The notes: generated from the sequence alone by a model not told the origin. 62,853 nt of DNA from Pseudomonas sp. R-28-1W-6 (GCF_009799925.1 NZ_WELK01000015.1:1-62853), one strand, 5' to 3'; positions 26,301-33,214 are shown, numbered from the stretch's first letter. Numbers and translations: made by a program.

Positions 26301-26425
26301 TCCAGTCCTACTCTGGCACCCTGATTGACTATTTCGAAGTTAAGCAGAATCACGAGTGGCAGGCTGAGCGCCGCCATATCCACGAAGAAATCGCCAAGCA
26401 GCGCAATAATGAGGAGGCTGCCTAA
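23345..26425 (+). CDS. VirD4/TrbC-like type IV coupling ATPase
   Basis: 1026 residues. Two membrane segments lie near 152-175 and 206-232. The Walker A motif GGTGSGKTSA is near residue 338 and the Walker B-like FFIADEFQE near 741. The order (N-terminal membrane anchor, then a RecA-like ATPase domain) is that of type IV coupling proteins, closest in size and layout to TrbC/DotL rather than to the shorter VirD4. It would bring DNA or proteins to the secretion channel at the inner membrane. ATG 23345 has AAGGAG eight bases upstream. A TTG at 23339 is too close to it. An insertion of coiled-coil sequence between the Walker motifs adds length. Confidence 0.9.
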   Translation: MKIRSFENRESHIGREVLGDQGGSAFGELNPLRLMVSLVSFSGDAFILGVDHFVKSVPVTQKQKDVEEIIQVIDAIGKDGETAEAERQRLIEKANPLFNEVIEERVLAVQPYFYGRRLDGKDMAENAYCHLNDDDFADSLIYAHRASKLFAYGTATAIGLIASAMCMMAVLGANLEMLDLSKAKDASIIADTFSAAATETTLQAKRIISYFGAAFFAAVAFTSSYLLVPAIASRSKPIFARAHISNYLSGLVKSLGMDLPTKDFHVAFNNKMGELNGYLYVLRKRIAESRRYKSMKLPTISFGTSTGEFRNSGVQNGLERGTPVEVAVADLYMNLCMLGGTGSGKTSALISPAIRQLFIHRKNGTIGQFGMYVTDAKGVLWVDIKEIAIQEGLSEGDVIVIGTDVGQYGVHLTKGVSPQMLPALINSIMSTVEGNAKGGGGSAFYEGMFAIVSTHMAVLLDAYDRSAVGSRFTAREFRSIYCIERLYEMLTVENSMELMIIELLEQVKKDGLNASYYSKAAQDAVEYFRVQWRDIEKETKANLRATVQKNLGGLMSHPGIKTRFFEGRDNILMREPGTGKIMRDAQGNPRYLDVFDAEGNQLRYVDVDGAYKGKLVCISVSAEQGGMGASFALSALAARFKMISTDREIAYKTYNDKLATLKSSAKAAVESVQRALSISKKGFGAKANLFAKMRNENFEEGPVIPDASTMVELMNKAPSNDSYEILGEDSPTMNPQATPTFFIADEFQELVIKGGKNFPVGDEAYWAKNRSKGVIGMVAFQFLSSIKQFIGQESTTTMIGNMRNKIALHTEDKEMIQLLEDIAGSSRRYYAPVNSGYFESQQQLELQRFMMMEEDLESKKYGSFPSEIDAGYAKEKFAKNAGGIGIVDGSSIFIPRQKDTLSHKQFEAVRKSILDDQEFSLRASEAAVNPMSGPQNKPVAKEIALSLHDKYISLEEKARDGQMDKDEVLVSKERVMRSRNHATAYFQSYSGTLIDYFEVKQNHEWQAERRHIHEEIAKQRNNEEAA

Positions 26426-26441
26426 TAAGGCAGAATGACCA

Positions 26442-26891
26442 ATGAAAACAAATCTTAAATTTGAGCAGAGCCGAGTTGAAAAGATTTCCGACCAGCTATT
26501 TGGGCTGGTCTCTCTTCGGGTTTTCCGGGATGGAATCCTTTCACCTGTGGTTAATACGCTTTATCTCCTCTCAAAAAACACAATGACATCATTGTTGCTG
26601 ATGTATTTTGTTGGGGCTATCTATTTGCATGATGGTTCTAGTTTTGTTTTTAAGGGGCTTTTAGATGACACCCTTGATATTGTCAGGGAGGTTTCTAAAA
26701 TGAATTTCGGGGCCTTGCTGGTGATTCCAGAAACCATGCTAAAAATTCATGGTGCTGCAATCATTGAGCTTGCAAAGCTAAACTTAAATCCGATTATTTT
26801 GATTGTCGCTACATACCCGTTTGTCCTGGCTGTTTATATTTTGAAGCTGATTGCAGGCGCCATGGCCTCCAAGGCGGCATCTGGCGGCTAA
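26442..26891 (+). CDS. Small membrane protein after the coupling ATPase
   Basis: 149 residues with hydrophobic stretches near 45-65 (SLLLMYFVGAIYL) and 115-140 (LNPIILIVATYPFVLAVYIL). The N-terminus is charged and cytoplasmic-looking. It starts 16 bases after the ATPase stop and is probably in the same operon. Unrecognised; a component or accessory of the transfer complex is plausible from position. It is AT-richer than the genes on either side. Confidence 0.75.
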   Translation: MKTNLKFEQSRVEKISDQLFGLVSLRVFRDGILSPVVNTLYLLSKNTMTSLLLMYFVGAIYLHDGSSFVFKGLLDDTLDIVREVSKMNFGALLVIPETMLKIHGAAIIELAKLNLNPIILIVATYPFVLAVYILKLIAGAMASKAASGG

Positions 26892-26907
26892 CCTGTTGAC
26901 CCAATGA

Positions 26908-26934
26908 ATTTCTAGTGTATATTTCAGGTAGTAA
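26908..26934 (+). promoter_or_regulatory. Class I promoter (AGTGTATATTTC)
   Basis: Operator variant AGTGTATATTTC (26914-26925), -10 TAGTAA (26929-26934). The -35 is poor (AATTTC); a TTGACC lies further up at 26896-26901. Confidence 0.6.
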
Positions 26935-26961
26935 ACAGGTAGCTGGCAACTGGAGAGCCCC

Positions 26962-28650
26962 ATGGATACCCAAGAAGAACTGATCAAAAAGCAGGAAGAG
27001 GAGCGCAAGGCAGCTGAGGCTGCCCAGGCCGCCCTCAAGAAGCAGCTGGACGACGACAACCAGGCCCGCGCTGAGCAGATCCAAAAGGATCAGGACAAGA
27101 TGCGCGAGACCATGGAGCGTCAGCAGGAATCCCTGAAGCAGAGCGAGCAGCAGGCGGAAGAGATCCGCAAGCGCGCCGAGGAGCTGAATGCTCCCAAGCT
27201 CGGCGGCGATGAAGCCAATCCCCTGGAGAAGTACCAGGAGGACATGCGCAAAAGCGCTGAGCAGTGCGCCAAGCTGGCCGAGGACTCCCAGTTGCTGAAC
27301 AAGCAAATGGAGGAGAATCAGCGGGAGCAGCTTCGCCTGTCCACAGAGATGCAGAACCCTGAGCATGCCGATGATGACCTGATGCAGGCCACCATGCTTG
27401 AGCATCAGGAAGCGCTGAAGAAATCCGCTGAAGAGTTCAAGGTTCAACAGGAAAAGAACTCCAGGGATTTCGAGATTCAGGCCAAGCTCTTCGACGCCAA
27501 GGCCAACGGCTTCGAGCAGACCGTGGATCAGCAGAACAAGCTGCTCGATGAGCAGCAGCAGAAGATCCAGGAAGACCTGCAAAAGCAGTCTCAGGCGCAG
27601 TTGGCCGAGATCAGCAACAGCCTGGAGCAGCACCAGGGCAAGATCGAGCAGATCGAGTGGGACAATTCCCACCTGAAGGGCGAAGACGGAAAGTCCCTGC
27701 CCAACGGCCAGATGTTCGAAGACACCCTGAAGCAAACCGGCGAGCTGAACCAGCGCCTGGCCACCGAAGAGCAGAAGCACGGCCTGCACAAGCCTGGTGA
27801 GATCGAAACACCGGCTACTCAGCCGGCAGGGCAGATCGAGACCCCGGCCCAGCAGCCTGCTGCTGGCGAGTTCGAGGAACCTGCCAAGCAGAAGGTCGAC
27901 CCGAACGCTGTGAGCAATGCTCTTGCTGAAGGCCTGCCGAAAGAGAGCAAGGGTGACATGGACGGTCGTCATGTCATGCGCCCAAGCTCCGACCAGAAGC
28001 TGGGCGAGGTGCAGGACAACTGGCATAACCATGAGCGCAAGCAGCGCGAGCTGGTGAAGGAAATCCGTCAGCACGAGAATGACGTTGCCAAGTACAGCAA
28101 GGAGCTGGAGAAAAGCCACGAGGAGTTCGGTGACCTGGTGGGCAAGAAGCCCAAGAATGGCGCCTCTCCCAGTGAGATGGAGTCGTTCACCGCTGTTCAG
28201 AAGCAGCAGGAAGAGATGGCCAACAAGATCAACCATGCCTCCGCCCAGGGCGAGCGCAAGATGGGTGAGTTCCAGCGTAACGAAGCCGACTTCCAACGTC
28301 AGAGCTGGGATCGTGTAGAGCAAATGGCGAAGTTCACGGGCGACAAGGCACTTCAGGAAAAGGCTGCTCTGAAGTCCGACGAGCTGCGCCAGAACGTCAA
28401 GAGTGCTGACGAGTACCTGAACAAAGAGTTCGGCCCGAAGCAGGAGCAGAAGCAGGAAAGCCAAAAGGAGAAGTTCGAGGTCGTCAGCGATGGCGAGGCC
28501 AAGAACAAGCACAGCCCGGTGAGTCCTAGCGGCATCTCGCCAGAGATGGTGAACAAGGCCGATGAGCAGGTTCAGGATATCGAAAAAGCGAGGTTAGAAA
28601 GGCTCGAACAACCCAACGAACGGCCCGACATCAAGCACAAGCGGAACTAG
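26962..28650 (+). CDS. Long Gln/Glu/Lys-rich coiled-coil protein
   Basis: 562 residues, nearly all charged helix with heptad character. Three or more coiled-coil blocks are separated by a Pro/Thr/Gln linker (ETPATQPAGQIETPAQQPA) near residues 280-300. There is no signal peptide or membrane segment. ATG 26962 has GGAG seven bases upstream. It is unrecognised. A structural or scaffolding role is inferred from the coiled coil. It lies directly behind the transfer block but has its own class I promoter and terminator. Confidence 0.85.
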   Translation: MDTQEELIKKQEEERKAAEAAQAALKKQLDDDNQARAEQIQKDQDKMRETMERQQESLKQSEQQAEEIRKRAEELNAPKLGGDEANPLEKYQEDMRKSAEQCAKLAEDSQLLNKQMEENQREQLRLSTEMQNPEHADDDLMQATMLEHQEALKKSAEEFKVQQEKNSRDFEIQAKLFDAKANGFEQTVDQQNKLLDEQQQKIQEDLQKQSQAQLAEISNSLEQHQGKIEQIEWDNSHLKGEDGKSLPNGQMFEDTLKQTGELNQRLATEEQKHGLHKPGEIETPATQPAGQIETPAQQPAAGEFEEPAKQKVDPNAVSNALAEGLPKESKGDMDGRHVMRPSSDQKLGEVQDNWHNHERKQRELVKEIRQHENDVAKYSKELEKSHEEFGDLVGKKPKNGASPSEMESFTAVQKQQEEMANKINHASAQGERKMGEFQRNEADFQRQSWDRVEQMAKFTGDKALQEKAALKSDELRQNVKSADEYLNKEFGPKQEQKQESQKEKFEVVSDGEAKNKHSPVSPSGISPEMVNKADEQVQDIEKARLERLEQPNERPDIKHKRN

Positions 28651-28736
28651 CGCAGGGAAGGGGAGTGATGCACCCCCTGATGATGATGCCAAGGCAACCA
28701 AAAGCATCAACACGAAGCGCTTCAACAAGTAGCATC

Positions 28737-28760
28737 AAGCCCGCCACCAGGCGGGCTTTT
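28737..28760 (+). terminator. Rho-independent terminator
   Basis: AAGCCCGCCACCAGGCGGGCTTTT, between 26962 and 28777 genes. Confidence 0.85.
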
Positions 28761-28776
28761 GTGTAAGGGTATAACC

Positions 28777-29145
28777 ATGATTTCGTTTGAAAAAGCACTG
28801 CAAGAAACCAGGGAGACGGGCGCTGTCATGCTCGGCTTTGCCTATGTTCCCCGAGAGCACCAGGTCACCATCTTCGAAATCCGCCGTGCCGGCGAAACGG
28901 AGGCGATCCGCTTTTCGCGAGGCGTGCTTTTCTCTGGTCAGTCCGAGACTGGCGAGATGAGCAAGGACGAGCGAATTCTTGCCTTCACCAAGTTCAAGCC
29001 GCTGATCGGTGATGCCGATCTGATCAGCATGCCGGTCGAGCTAGCGGCCTACACCTACTTCCTTGGCCAGCTCCCGCACCCCTATGAGCACGACCATCAG
29101 GGCTACCAGGGGCACTTCACGGGAATTCTTGCCTCGATTGTCTAA
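28777..29145 (+). CDS. Hypothetical protein
   Basis: 122 residues, soluble, unrecognised. ATG 28777 follows TAAGGG with seven-base spacing; a GTG at 28759 lies in the terminator. The C-terminus has a His/Tyr/Gly-rich segment (HPYEHDHQGYQGHFTG), unusual for its size and possibly metal-binding (inference). It lies between two terminators and has no obvious promoter of its own, so it may depend on read-through from 26962. Confidence 0.7.
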   Translation: MISFEKALQETRETGAVMLGFAYVPREHQVTIFEIRRAGETEAIRFSRGVLFSGQSETGEMSKDERILAFTKFKPLIGDADLISMPVELAAYTYFLGQLPHPYEHDHQGYQGHFTGILASIV

Positions 29146-29170
29146 AAAAGGCTTTTCATTTCTTATGCTT

Positions 29171-29184
29171 ATATGTATATTAGA
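29171..29184 (+). promoter_or_regulatory. Class I-like site before the structured RNA
   Basis: ATATGTATATTAGA resembles the class I operator. TATATT at 29177-29182 could be a -10, with a poor -35 (TTCATT). The site sits just upstream of the structured region. Confidence 0.4.
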
Positions 29185-29189
29185 GGTCA

Positions 29190-29420
29190 ATGAGGTTTGA
29201 TATTTAAGTGTTAGCCCGGCTTGGTCAGGTCTTGCTCACTGACCTGATGGCTTGACCAGGTCGGGCGCCATAGCACTGATGTATTTGACTCAGAATGTGC
29301 GAGTTGCCGAAAGGCAATGCGGGTAGCACAGGCGATCTCCCTCGGACAGGAGGTCGCCAGATCCCCGCTCAGACGACATGTAGCTGACCTGACTGACCCG
29401 CTTCGGCGGGTCTTTTTTTT
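29190..29420 (+). ncRNA. Putative structured non-coding RNA
   Basis: No ORF fits this 343-bp gap, but folding signals are dense. Near 29215-29270 CCCGGCTTGGTCA pairs with TGACCAGGTCGGG (13 bp with two G-U), enclosing AGGTC/GACCT. Then TTGCCGAAAGGCAA forms a hairpin with a GAAA tetraloop near 29303. GGCGATCTCC pairs with GGAGGTCGCC, and this is nested inside a GCGGG/CCCGC outer stem (about 29320-29370). A terminator hairpin follows at 29395-29420. No RNA family is recognised. Boundaries are estimates. Confidence 0.6.
29395..29420 (+). terminator. Rho-independent terminator
   Basis: GACCCGCTTCGGCGGGTC then eight T residues. Same hairpin as 29775-29799. Confidence 0.92.
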
Positions 29421-29435
29421 GTCCGCGAAAACCCA

Positions 29436-29463
29436 TTGACACAACGTATATTAGAGGTATATT
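29436..29463 (+). promoter_or_regulatory. Class I promoter variant (AACGTATATTAG)
   Basis: TTGACA (29436-29441), operator variant 29443-29454, -10 TATATT (29458-29463), 16-bp spacing. It serves the gene at 29490. Confidence 0.8.
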
Positions 29464-29489
29464 GGTGTCTAATTTCAGCGGAGCGGGCA

Positions 29490-29765
29490 ATGATGGACAA
29501 ATCACCAGTATCAATGCTTTGGGCGCTTATCAGAATCTGTTTCTGGTCGGGCGCGACCGTCTTCTCTGCGATTTTTATTCAGGATTTCTGGGCTGGATTC
29601 AAGTTCGCCCTGGCTAATTTGGATCAGGCCAGGAGTCTGTTCCTTCTCCTAACCCTGCCAGAGATCCTGGTTGTGCTTGTGATTTCCTTGTTTGCCTCCC
29701 CTTGGAATGCTCTTTCAGCCGCTGGGGAGCTTCTTAGTGGAAAGGCTGGTCGTAGAGGCAGATGA
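29490..29765 (+). CDS. Small two-helix membrane protein
   Basis: 91 residues with hydrophobic segments near 9-30 (LWALIRICFWSGATVFSAIF) and 50-68 (LTLPEILVVLVISLFA), and a basic C-terminus (GKAGRRGR). I start at ATG 29490; the upstream TTG-type start overlaps the -10. The SD is weak. It is monocistronic between a class I promoter and a terminator. Unrecognised; it could be an inner-membrane modulator. The genes at 44734-45792 share the general style but not obvious sequence. Confidence 0.65.
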   Translation: MMDKSPVSMLWALIRICFWSGATVFSAIFIQDFWAGFKFALANLDQARSLFLLLTLPEILVVLVISLFASPWNALSAAGELLSGKAGRRGR

Positions 29766-29774
29766 CCCTTATGT

Positions 29775-29799
29775 GACCCGCTTCGGCGGGTCTTTTTTT
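29775..29799 (+). terminator. Rho-independent terminator
   Basis: GACCCGCTTCGGCGGGTC plus seven T residues, immediately after the 29490 gene. Confidence 0.92.
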
Positions 29800-29814
29800 G
29801 CACCCAACTCCCCA

Positions 29815-29843
29815 TTGACAAAATGTATATTTCACAGTAGAAT
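29815..29843 (+). promoter_or_regulatory. Class I promoter with AATGTATATTTC operator
   Basis: TTGACA (29815-29820), operator 29822-29833, -10 TAGAAT (29838-29843), 17-bp spacing. It drives the 29866 gene cluster. Confidence 0.88.
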
Positions 29844-29865
29844 ACAAGGTAAATCGGGGGTGTTT

Positions 29866-30114
29866 ATGCTACAGAAAGTGAAGTGCCTGGCCAGTTTGAT
29901 CTTCTATGTCGTGATGATGGGGCTGTCGGCTCTGCTCTGCTACGGCACCTGGCTGCTGGCTGAAGGTTCCTTTCTGATGCCGCTGCCGTGGTACTCCACG
30001 CTCTTGCTGGTCATTTTCCCGATGACCATTGTCTTTGCGGTTGGCGTGTTTATCACCTTCGGACGTGTTCTGTTTTTTGGCCGGGAGTTGTTTCATGCAC
30101 AAGATCGTAGTTGA
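29866..30114 (+). CDS. Small membrane protein
   Basis: 82 residues with two hydrophobic helices (about 9-33, LIFYVVMMGLSALLCYGTWL; about 44-67, LLLVIFPMTIVFAVGVFITF). ATG 29866 is preceded by GGGGGTG. The 3' end overlaps the next gene by 20 bases, implying translational coupling. Unknown function. Confidence 0.7.
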   Translation: MLQKVKCLASLIFYVVMMGLSALLCYGTWLLAEGSFLMPLPWYSTLLLVIFPMTIVFAVGVFITFGRVLFFGRELFHAQDRS

Positions 30115-30541
30115 TACAGAGTTCACTTCGCTCGATGAAGAAGACGCCAAGCCGATCTCGATTGCCCTGGTAGATGTGGCGTCCGGAGACAGCTGCTACG
30201 TCGAGCTGGACGGCTGGGAGCTCTGGGATTGCAGTGAGTTTGTGACCAAGCAGGTTCTGCCGCAGCTGACCGGGCCTAGCCTTACTTACGCGCAGGCCAG
30301 TGACCTGCTGCTGGACTTTCTTGAGGCTCACCAGCCTTTTGAGCTGATGAGCGATGCACCGATTTACGACTTCCCTCAGCTCCGTCAGGTACTGGGCAGC
30401 CAGTGCCCGATCAAGAACGTTTCCGGCCTGACTGACCTTCGGTATTTGGTTGCGGACGAGGAGGGGGATGAAAACCCTCACCACGCCCTGCTCGATGCTC
30501 AGCGGCTGGCCTCGAAGTATGCAGCTCGCCACTTCGGCTGA
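30095..30541 (+). CDS. DEDDh-type 3'-5' exonuclease-like protein
   Basis: 148 residues. It has the motifs of the DnaQ/RNase T exonuclease fold: IVVDTEFTS (Exo I, Asp and Glu), an Asp in APIYDFPQL, and NPHHALLDAQRL (Exo III, His and Asp). It is small, so probably a single catalytic domain acting on DNA or RNA 3' ends with two metal ions. ATG 30095 has GGGAG upstream and lies within the preceding membrane-protein gene. It may be tied to RNA or DNA turnover on the plasmid; substrate unknown. Note that the giant polymerase already has its own exonuclease domain. Confidence 0.85.
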   Translation: MHKIVVDTEFTSLDEEDAKPISIALVDVASGDSCYVELDGWELWDCSEFVTKQVLPQLTGPSLTYAQASDLLLDFLEAHQPFELMSDAPIYDFPQLRQVLGSQCPIKNVSGLTDLRYLVADEEGDENPHHALLDAQRLASKYAARHFG

Positions 30542-30551
30542 GGCCGGATTG

Positions 30552-30920
30552 ATGACGCTGATTGCTGAGTTCATCAGGCACTACACCAGCGCCCTGCTGT
30601 ACTTCGGGCGCGACGAAGAAGACGAGCCCGCTGAGCTGAATGCTGATGATCTCAGCGAAGACTCCATGATCGAGATCGAGCGCGACTGCCGACTGTTCAT
30701 AGGGCAAAACGCTGCGATTCTGGAGCAAGCCGTTGAGGTCTATGGCCTCGATGCTGCGGCTCATGACTTCTACCTCACCCGCTGCGGCCATGGCGCCGGC
30801 TATTGGGATGGTGACCTTCCCAAAGCACTGGGCGAGCAACTAACGCAAGCCTGCAAGGCATTCCACGGCACTTCGGTGTACCGAGGGGATGACGGGCTTT
30901 TGTACGTTTTTCAGGGATAG
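30552..30920 (+). CDS. Hypothetical phage/plasmid-type protein
   Basis: 122 residues, soluble and acidic. The C-terminal part (RCGHGAGYWDGDLPKALGEQL, then YRGDDGLLYVFQ) resembles small uncharacterised proteins found on phages and plasmids, but I cannot name a family with confidence. It follows the exonuclease gene by 10 bases and is in the same operon. ATG 30552 has AGGCCGG upstream. Confidence 0.75.
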   Translation: MTLIAEFIRHYTSALLYFGRDEEDEPAELNADDLSEDSMIEIERDCRLFIGQNAAILEQAVEVYGLDAAAHDFYLTRCGHGAGYWDGDLPKALGEQLTQACKAFHGTSVYRGDDGLLYVFQG

Positions 30921-30924
30921 CTTC

Positions 30925-31080
30925 ATGACCATTGAACGTGTTGGAAAGGCCATTGCTGCATCTCTGATGGCAGTGCTTGTCCTGGCTGCTGTTGTTATCC
31001 AGGGGCTCAATCCCTGCGGAGCTGAACTCAGTCCTTGCCCTGTTCAACCTGAAACTGGACTTGGGCAAGTCTCCAAATAA
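30925..31080 (+). CDS. 51-residue membrane microprotein with Cys-Pro motifs
   Basis: One hydrophobic helix (residues 7-28, AIAASLMAVLVLAAVVIQGL) is followed by NPCGAELSPCPVQ, two Cys 8 residues apart in the same layout as the gene at 31253 (FCGGDFQPCP). ATG 30925 lies four bases after the preceding stop. It could be anchored with the Cys pair in the periplasm. Function unknown. The two related microproteins bracket the 53-residue ORF at 31095. Confidence 0.65.
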   Translation: MTIERVGKAIAASLMAVLVLAAVVIQGLNPCGAELSPCPVQPETGLGQVSK

Positions 31081-31094
31081 GAAGGATTTTTCAG

Positions 31095-31256
31095 ATGGTC
31101 AACTTCCGATCCCTCATCTCAGCATCAGCTTTCCGCGTCGACCCGCTCAAGGCCAAAGCGCTTCAGGAAGAGTTGGAGAAGTCTCGCCGCCCTGGGCAGA
31201 AGAGCGTTCGCCCGTCCCTGGTTGATGCGATAGTCCAGGAGCGGAGCCAGAAATGA
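31095..31256 (+). CDS. 53-residue basic microprotein
   Basis: The frame runs from ATG 31095 (SD AAGGA, eight bases upstream) to TGA 31256 and reads MVNFRSLISASAFRVD ... RPSLVDAIVQERSQK. It is basic and helical. Its stop overlaps the next ATG (ATGA), a typical coupled arrangement that supports translation. No family recognised. Confidence 0.6.
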   Translation: MVNFRSLISASAFRVDPLKAKALQEELEKSRRPGQKSVRPSLVDAIVQERSQK

Positions 31257-31438
31257 AGCCTGCCATCATTCGTGCGGTCGGCTGTGCCCTGATCCTGGCT
31301 CTGGCAGCCGCTTCAGTCTTTCTCAATAAGGGGTTTTGCGGTGGCGATTTCCAGCCATGCCCGATAGAGCAAGGGCCTGAGCTGGATCGAATGTCCGAGC
31401 AGCTGAAGGGCATTATTTCGCCTGCAACCGCCAAGTAA
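31253..31438 (+). CDS. 61-residue membrane microprotein, paralogue of 30925
   Basis: One hydrophobic segment (residues 6-24) is followed by GFCGGDFQPCPIEQGPELD. The Cys-x(6)-Pro-Cys-Pro arrangement matches the product of 30925. The tail is polar. The gene overlaps the 31095 ORF by four bases. Both proteins probably expose the Cys-containing tail to the periplasm (inference). Confidence 0.65.
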   Translation: MKPAIIRAVGCALILALAAASVFLNKGFCGGDFQPCPIEQGPELDRMSEQLKGIISPATAK

Positions 31439-31466
31439 GTGGCCGCGCGTCTCATTTTTTTTGCCC

Positions 31467-31492
31467 TTTACAGACTGTATATTTCATATAAC
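31467..31492 (+). promoter_or_regulatory. Class I promoter (ACTGTATATTTC)
   Basis: TTTACA (31467-31472), operator variant 31474-31485, -10 TATAAC (31487-31492). The leader GTGCGTGGTGCATGCCTGAT (31511-31530) follows and is repeated before 42727. Confidence 0.7.
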
Positions 31493-31545
31493 ATCTTTCG
31501 TATCACTGGTGTGCGTGGTGCATGCCTGATCCCGAGGAGAGCCAC

Positions 31546-33123
31546 ATGGCAACCGAAAAAGAAACCGAAAAAGAACAGCCCGAAGTCACTATCGGCAGCC
31601 TGACGATCAAGGCCAACAGCACCTCCCGCGCCACTGAAGCCGTCAACGCAATCGCCCAGGCGAAGGCCGAGATCGAGGGGCAGGGCTACGTGCTCGATAC
31701 CAAAGGCCCCTCAGCCGGCGAGTCCGGTCGCTTCAAGGTCTATGCATACGAGGCCGATGCGGGTCACAAGATCGGTGATCGCAACAACGGCGCAGACGCT
31801 GCTCACGTGTTCAGCGTGAAGTACGAGAGCGGCGGTTATCCGGTTTCTCAAACCGCCCTGGCTGAATCGCTGGCCAATGGGCTTGGCGAGGTTGCGCAGC
31901 AGGTGAAGATCGAGCGCATTGCCAATGGCAATGAGCAGGCGTTCCAGGTTCACGAGCAACTGAAGTCGGGCGACCTCGCCCTGGAAGACATGACTGCAAA
32001 GCAGATGGAGCTGATGAAGGACATCAACTTCCAGACCAAGGTGACCGAGGGCTATGACGGCGGTTCGCTCAGCGAGGCTTTCGAGCACTACAGCCCGAGC
32101 GACAGCGCCTGGGTTTCCTCTATGAATCGCACTGCAACAGTCGAGATGGAAAGCGCGGGTGGCCTGAAGATGGCGTTCGACGTTCAAACCGAACCAAGCA
32201 ATGGGTACGGCTCCGTCGAAACGCTGCGTGATCTCTACGACTGCAACGTGGGCTTTGGTGACAGTAGCGAAGCCTCCATTGGCGGCAAGCCGGTCAATCC
32301 GTCCGACATGTCTCAGCTGGCTGATGTCCTGCGCGATCAGTGGGAGAGCCAGGCGCTTCAAGAGGTTGGCCAGCTGCCGATGGAGTATGAGCCCATTGCA
32401 GATCGCACCTTCTCGGACATGGCCATCGACCAGACTCTGGATGTGGGCCGCAACGCCACTGGAGAGCTTGTTGTTAGCTTCAGCGTGAATGATCCCTACC
32501 AGAACGCATCGGCCAACTTCACTGTGGAGAATGGCAACCTGGAGCCCCTGGGCGAGGACATGAGCGAAGCTGCGGTTTCCATTGCGCAAACCTATGTCGC
32601 AGACAACCAGCAGAAGATCAGCGAAGAGATCGACAGCTTCAAGCTCAAGGAGGTGGGTCTGAGCAATGTCGAAGTGGATAGCGCCGATGGTGACTACTTC
32701 GTGACCTTCCAGAACCAGGGCGAAAATGGCTACGTTGGCCTGGACAGCGAGACTCTGAAGCTCGACAGCACGAGCCCCGGCTACGACAAGCTGAATGAAG
32801 CCCAGGTTGAAGTGCTGTCCGAGCATGTCGGCAAGGCGACCGCCGATATGAATCCTCCTCTTGGGCTCTACATGGCCAAGATGAAGGCCAGTGAGCTTGG
32901 CGCACTGACTGACAAGGAAATCCGGGTCTCGCTGGAAGGTGGGAAGATCGTGACGTATGAAGGCATGCCCGGCGACCCCTACCCGAAAAAGGCGTCCGGC
33001 AGCTACAAGGGCCTGACGGAGCTCAACCGGGCTCTCGATGAGAAGATCGGCCAGGTTCGGGATCGCATCTCTGACGAGAACAAGATGCCGATGGAGCCTG
33101 AGCGCAAAGCCATCCGGATCTAA
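31546..33123 (+). CDS. Unknown protein, paralogue of the C-terminal part of 42727
   Basis: 525 residues, soluble. An N-terminal 110-residue module unique to this protein (TIGSLTIKANSTSRATEAVN, then a strand-rich section) is followed by about 410 residues that align closely with 42727 (for example GNEQAFQVHEQLKSGDL against GNEEAFKLHEQLKSGEL, and VGLDSETLKLDS in both). The tail EPERKAIRI matches EPERRGIRM of 42727. ATG 31546 has GAGGAG upstream. The in-frame ATG 31522 is rejected because the equivalent ATG in the 42727 leader is out of frame. Function unknown. Confidence 0.85.
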   Translation: MATEKETEKEQPEVTIGSLTIKANSTSRATEAVNAIAQAKAEIEGQGYVLDTKGPSAGESGRFKVYAYEADAGHKIGDRNNGADAAHVFSVKYESGGYPVSQTALAESLANGLGEVAQQVKIERIANGNEQAFQVHEQLKSGDLALEDMTAKQMELMKDINFQTKVTEGYDGGSLSEAFEHYSPSDSAWVSSMNRTATVEMESAGGLKMAFDVQTEPSNGYGSVETLRDLYDCNVGFGDSSEASIGGKPVNPSDMSQLADVLRDQWESQALQEVGQLPMEYEPIADRTFSDMAIDQTLDVGRNATGELVVSFSVNDPYQNASANFTVENGNLEPLGEDMSEAAVSIAQTYVADNQQKISEEIDSFKLKEVGLSNVEVDSADGDYFVTFQNQGENGYVGLDSETLKLDSTSPGYDKLNEAQVEVLSEHVGKATADMNPPLGLYMAKMKASELGALTDKEIRVSLEGGKIVTYEGMPGDPYPKKASGSYKGLTELNRALDEKIGQVRDRISDENKMPMEPERKAIRI

Positions 33124-33142
33124 TCCCTCTGACCTGAACCAC

Positions 33143-33168
33143 AAAAGCCCCGCTAGTCGGGGCTTTTT
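33143..33168 (+). terminator. Rho-independent terminator
   Basis: AAAGCCCCG, CTAGT, CGGGGCTTTTT after the 31546 gene. Confidence 0.9.
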
Positions 33169-33185
33169 CTTGTTCATTGCCAGCC

Positions 33186-33214
33186 TTGACAGAATGTATA
33201 TTTCTGCGTATTGT
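33186..33214 (+). promoter_or_regulatory. Class I promoter with AATGTATATTTC operator
   Basis: TTGACA (33186-33191), operator 33193-33204, -10 TATTGT (33209-33214), 17-bp spacing, for the gene at 33244. Confidence 0.88.

Noticed and set aside
26809..28512. 567-residue Leu-rich minus-strand ORF opposite the coiled-coil gene
   Set aside because: The Gln/Glu/Lys-rich plus-strand frame reads as Leu/Ser-rich on the other strand. It has no SD and crosses two plus-strand transcription units.
31711..33177. 488-residue minus-strand ORF opposite 31546
   Set aside because: The plus-strand gene has a paralogue conserved at protein level (42727), which fixes the coding frame. The minus ORF also runs through the plus-strand terminator.
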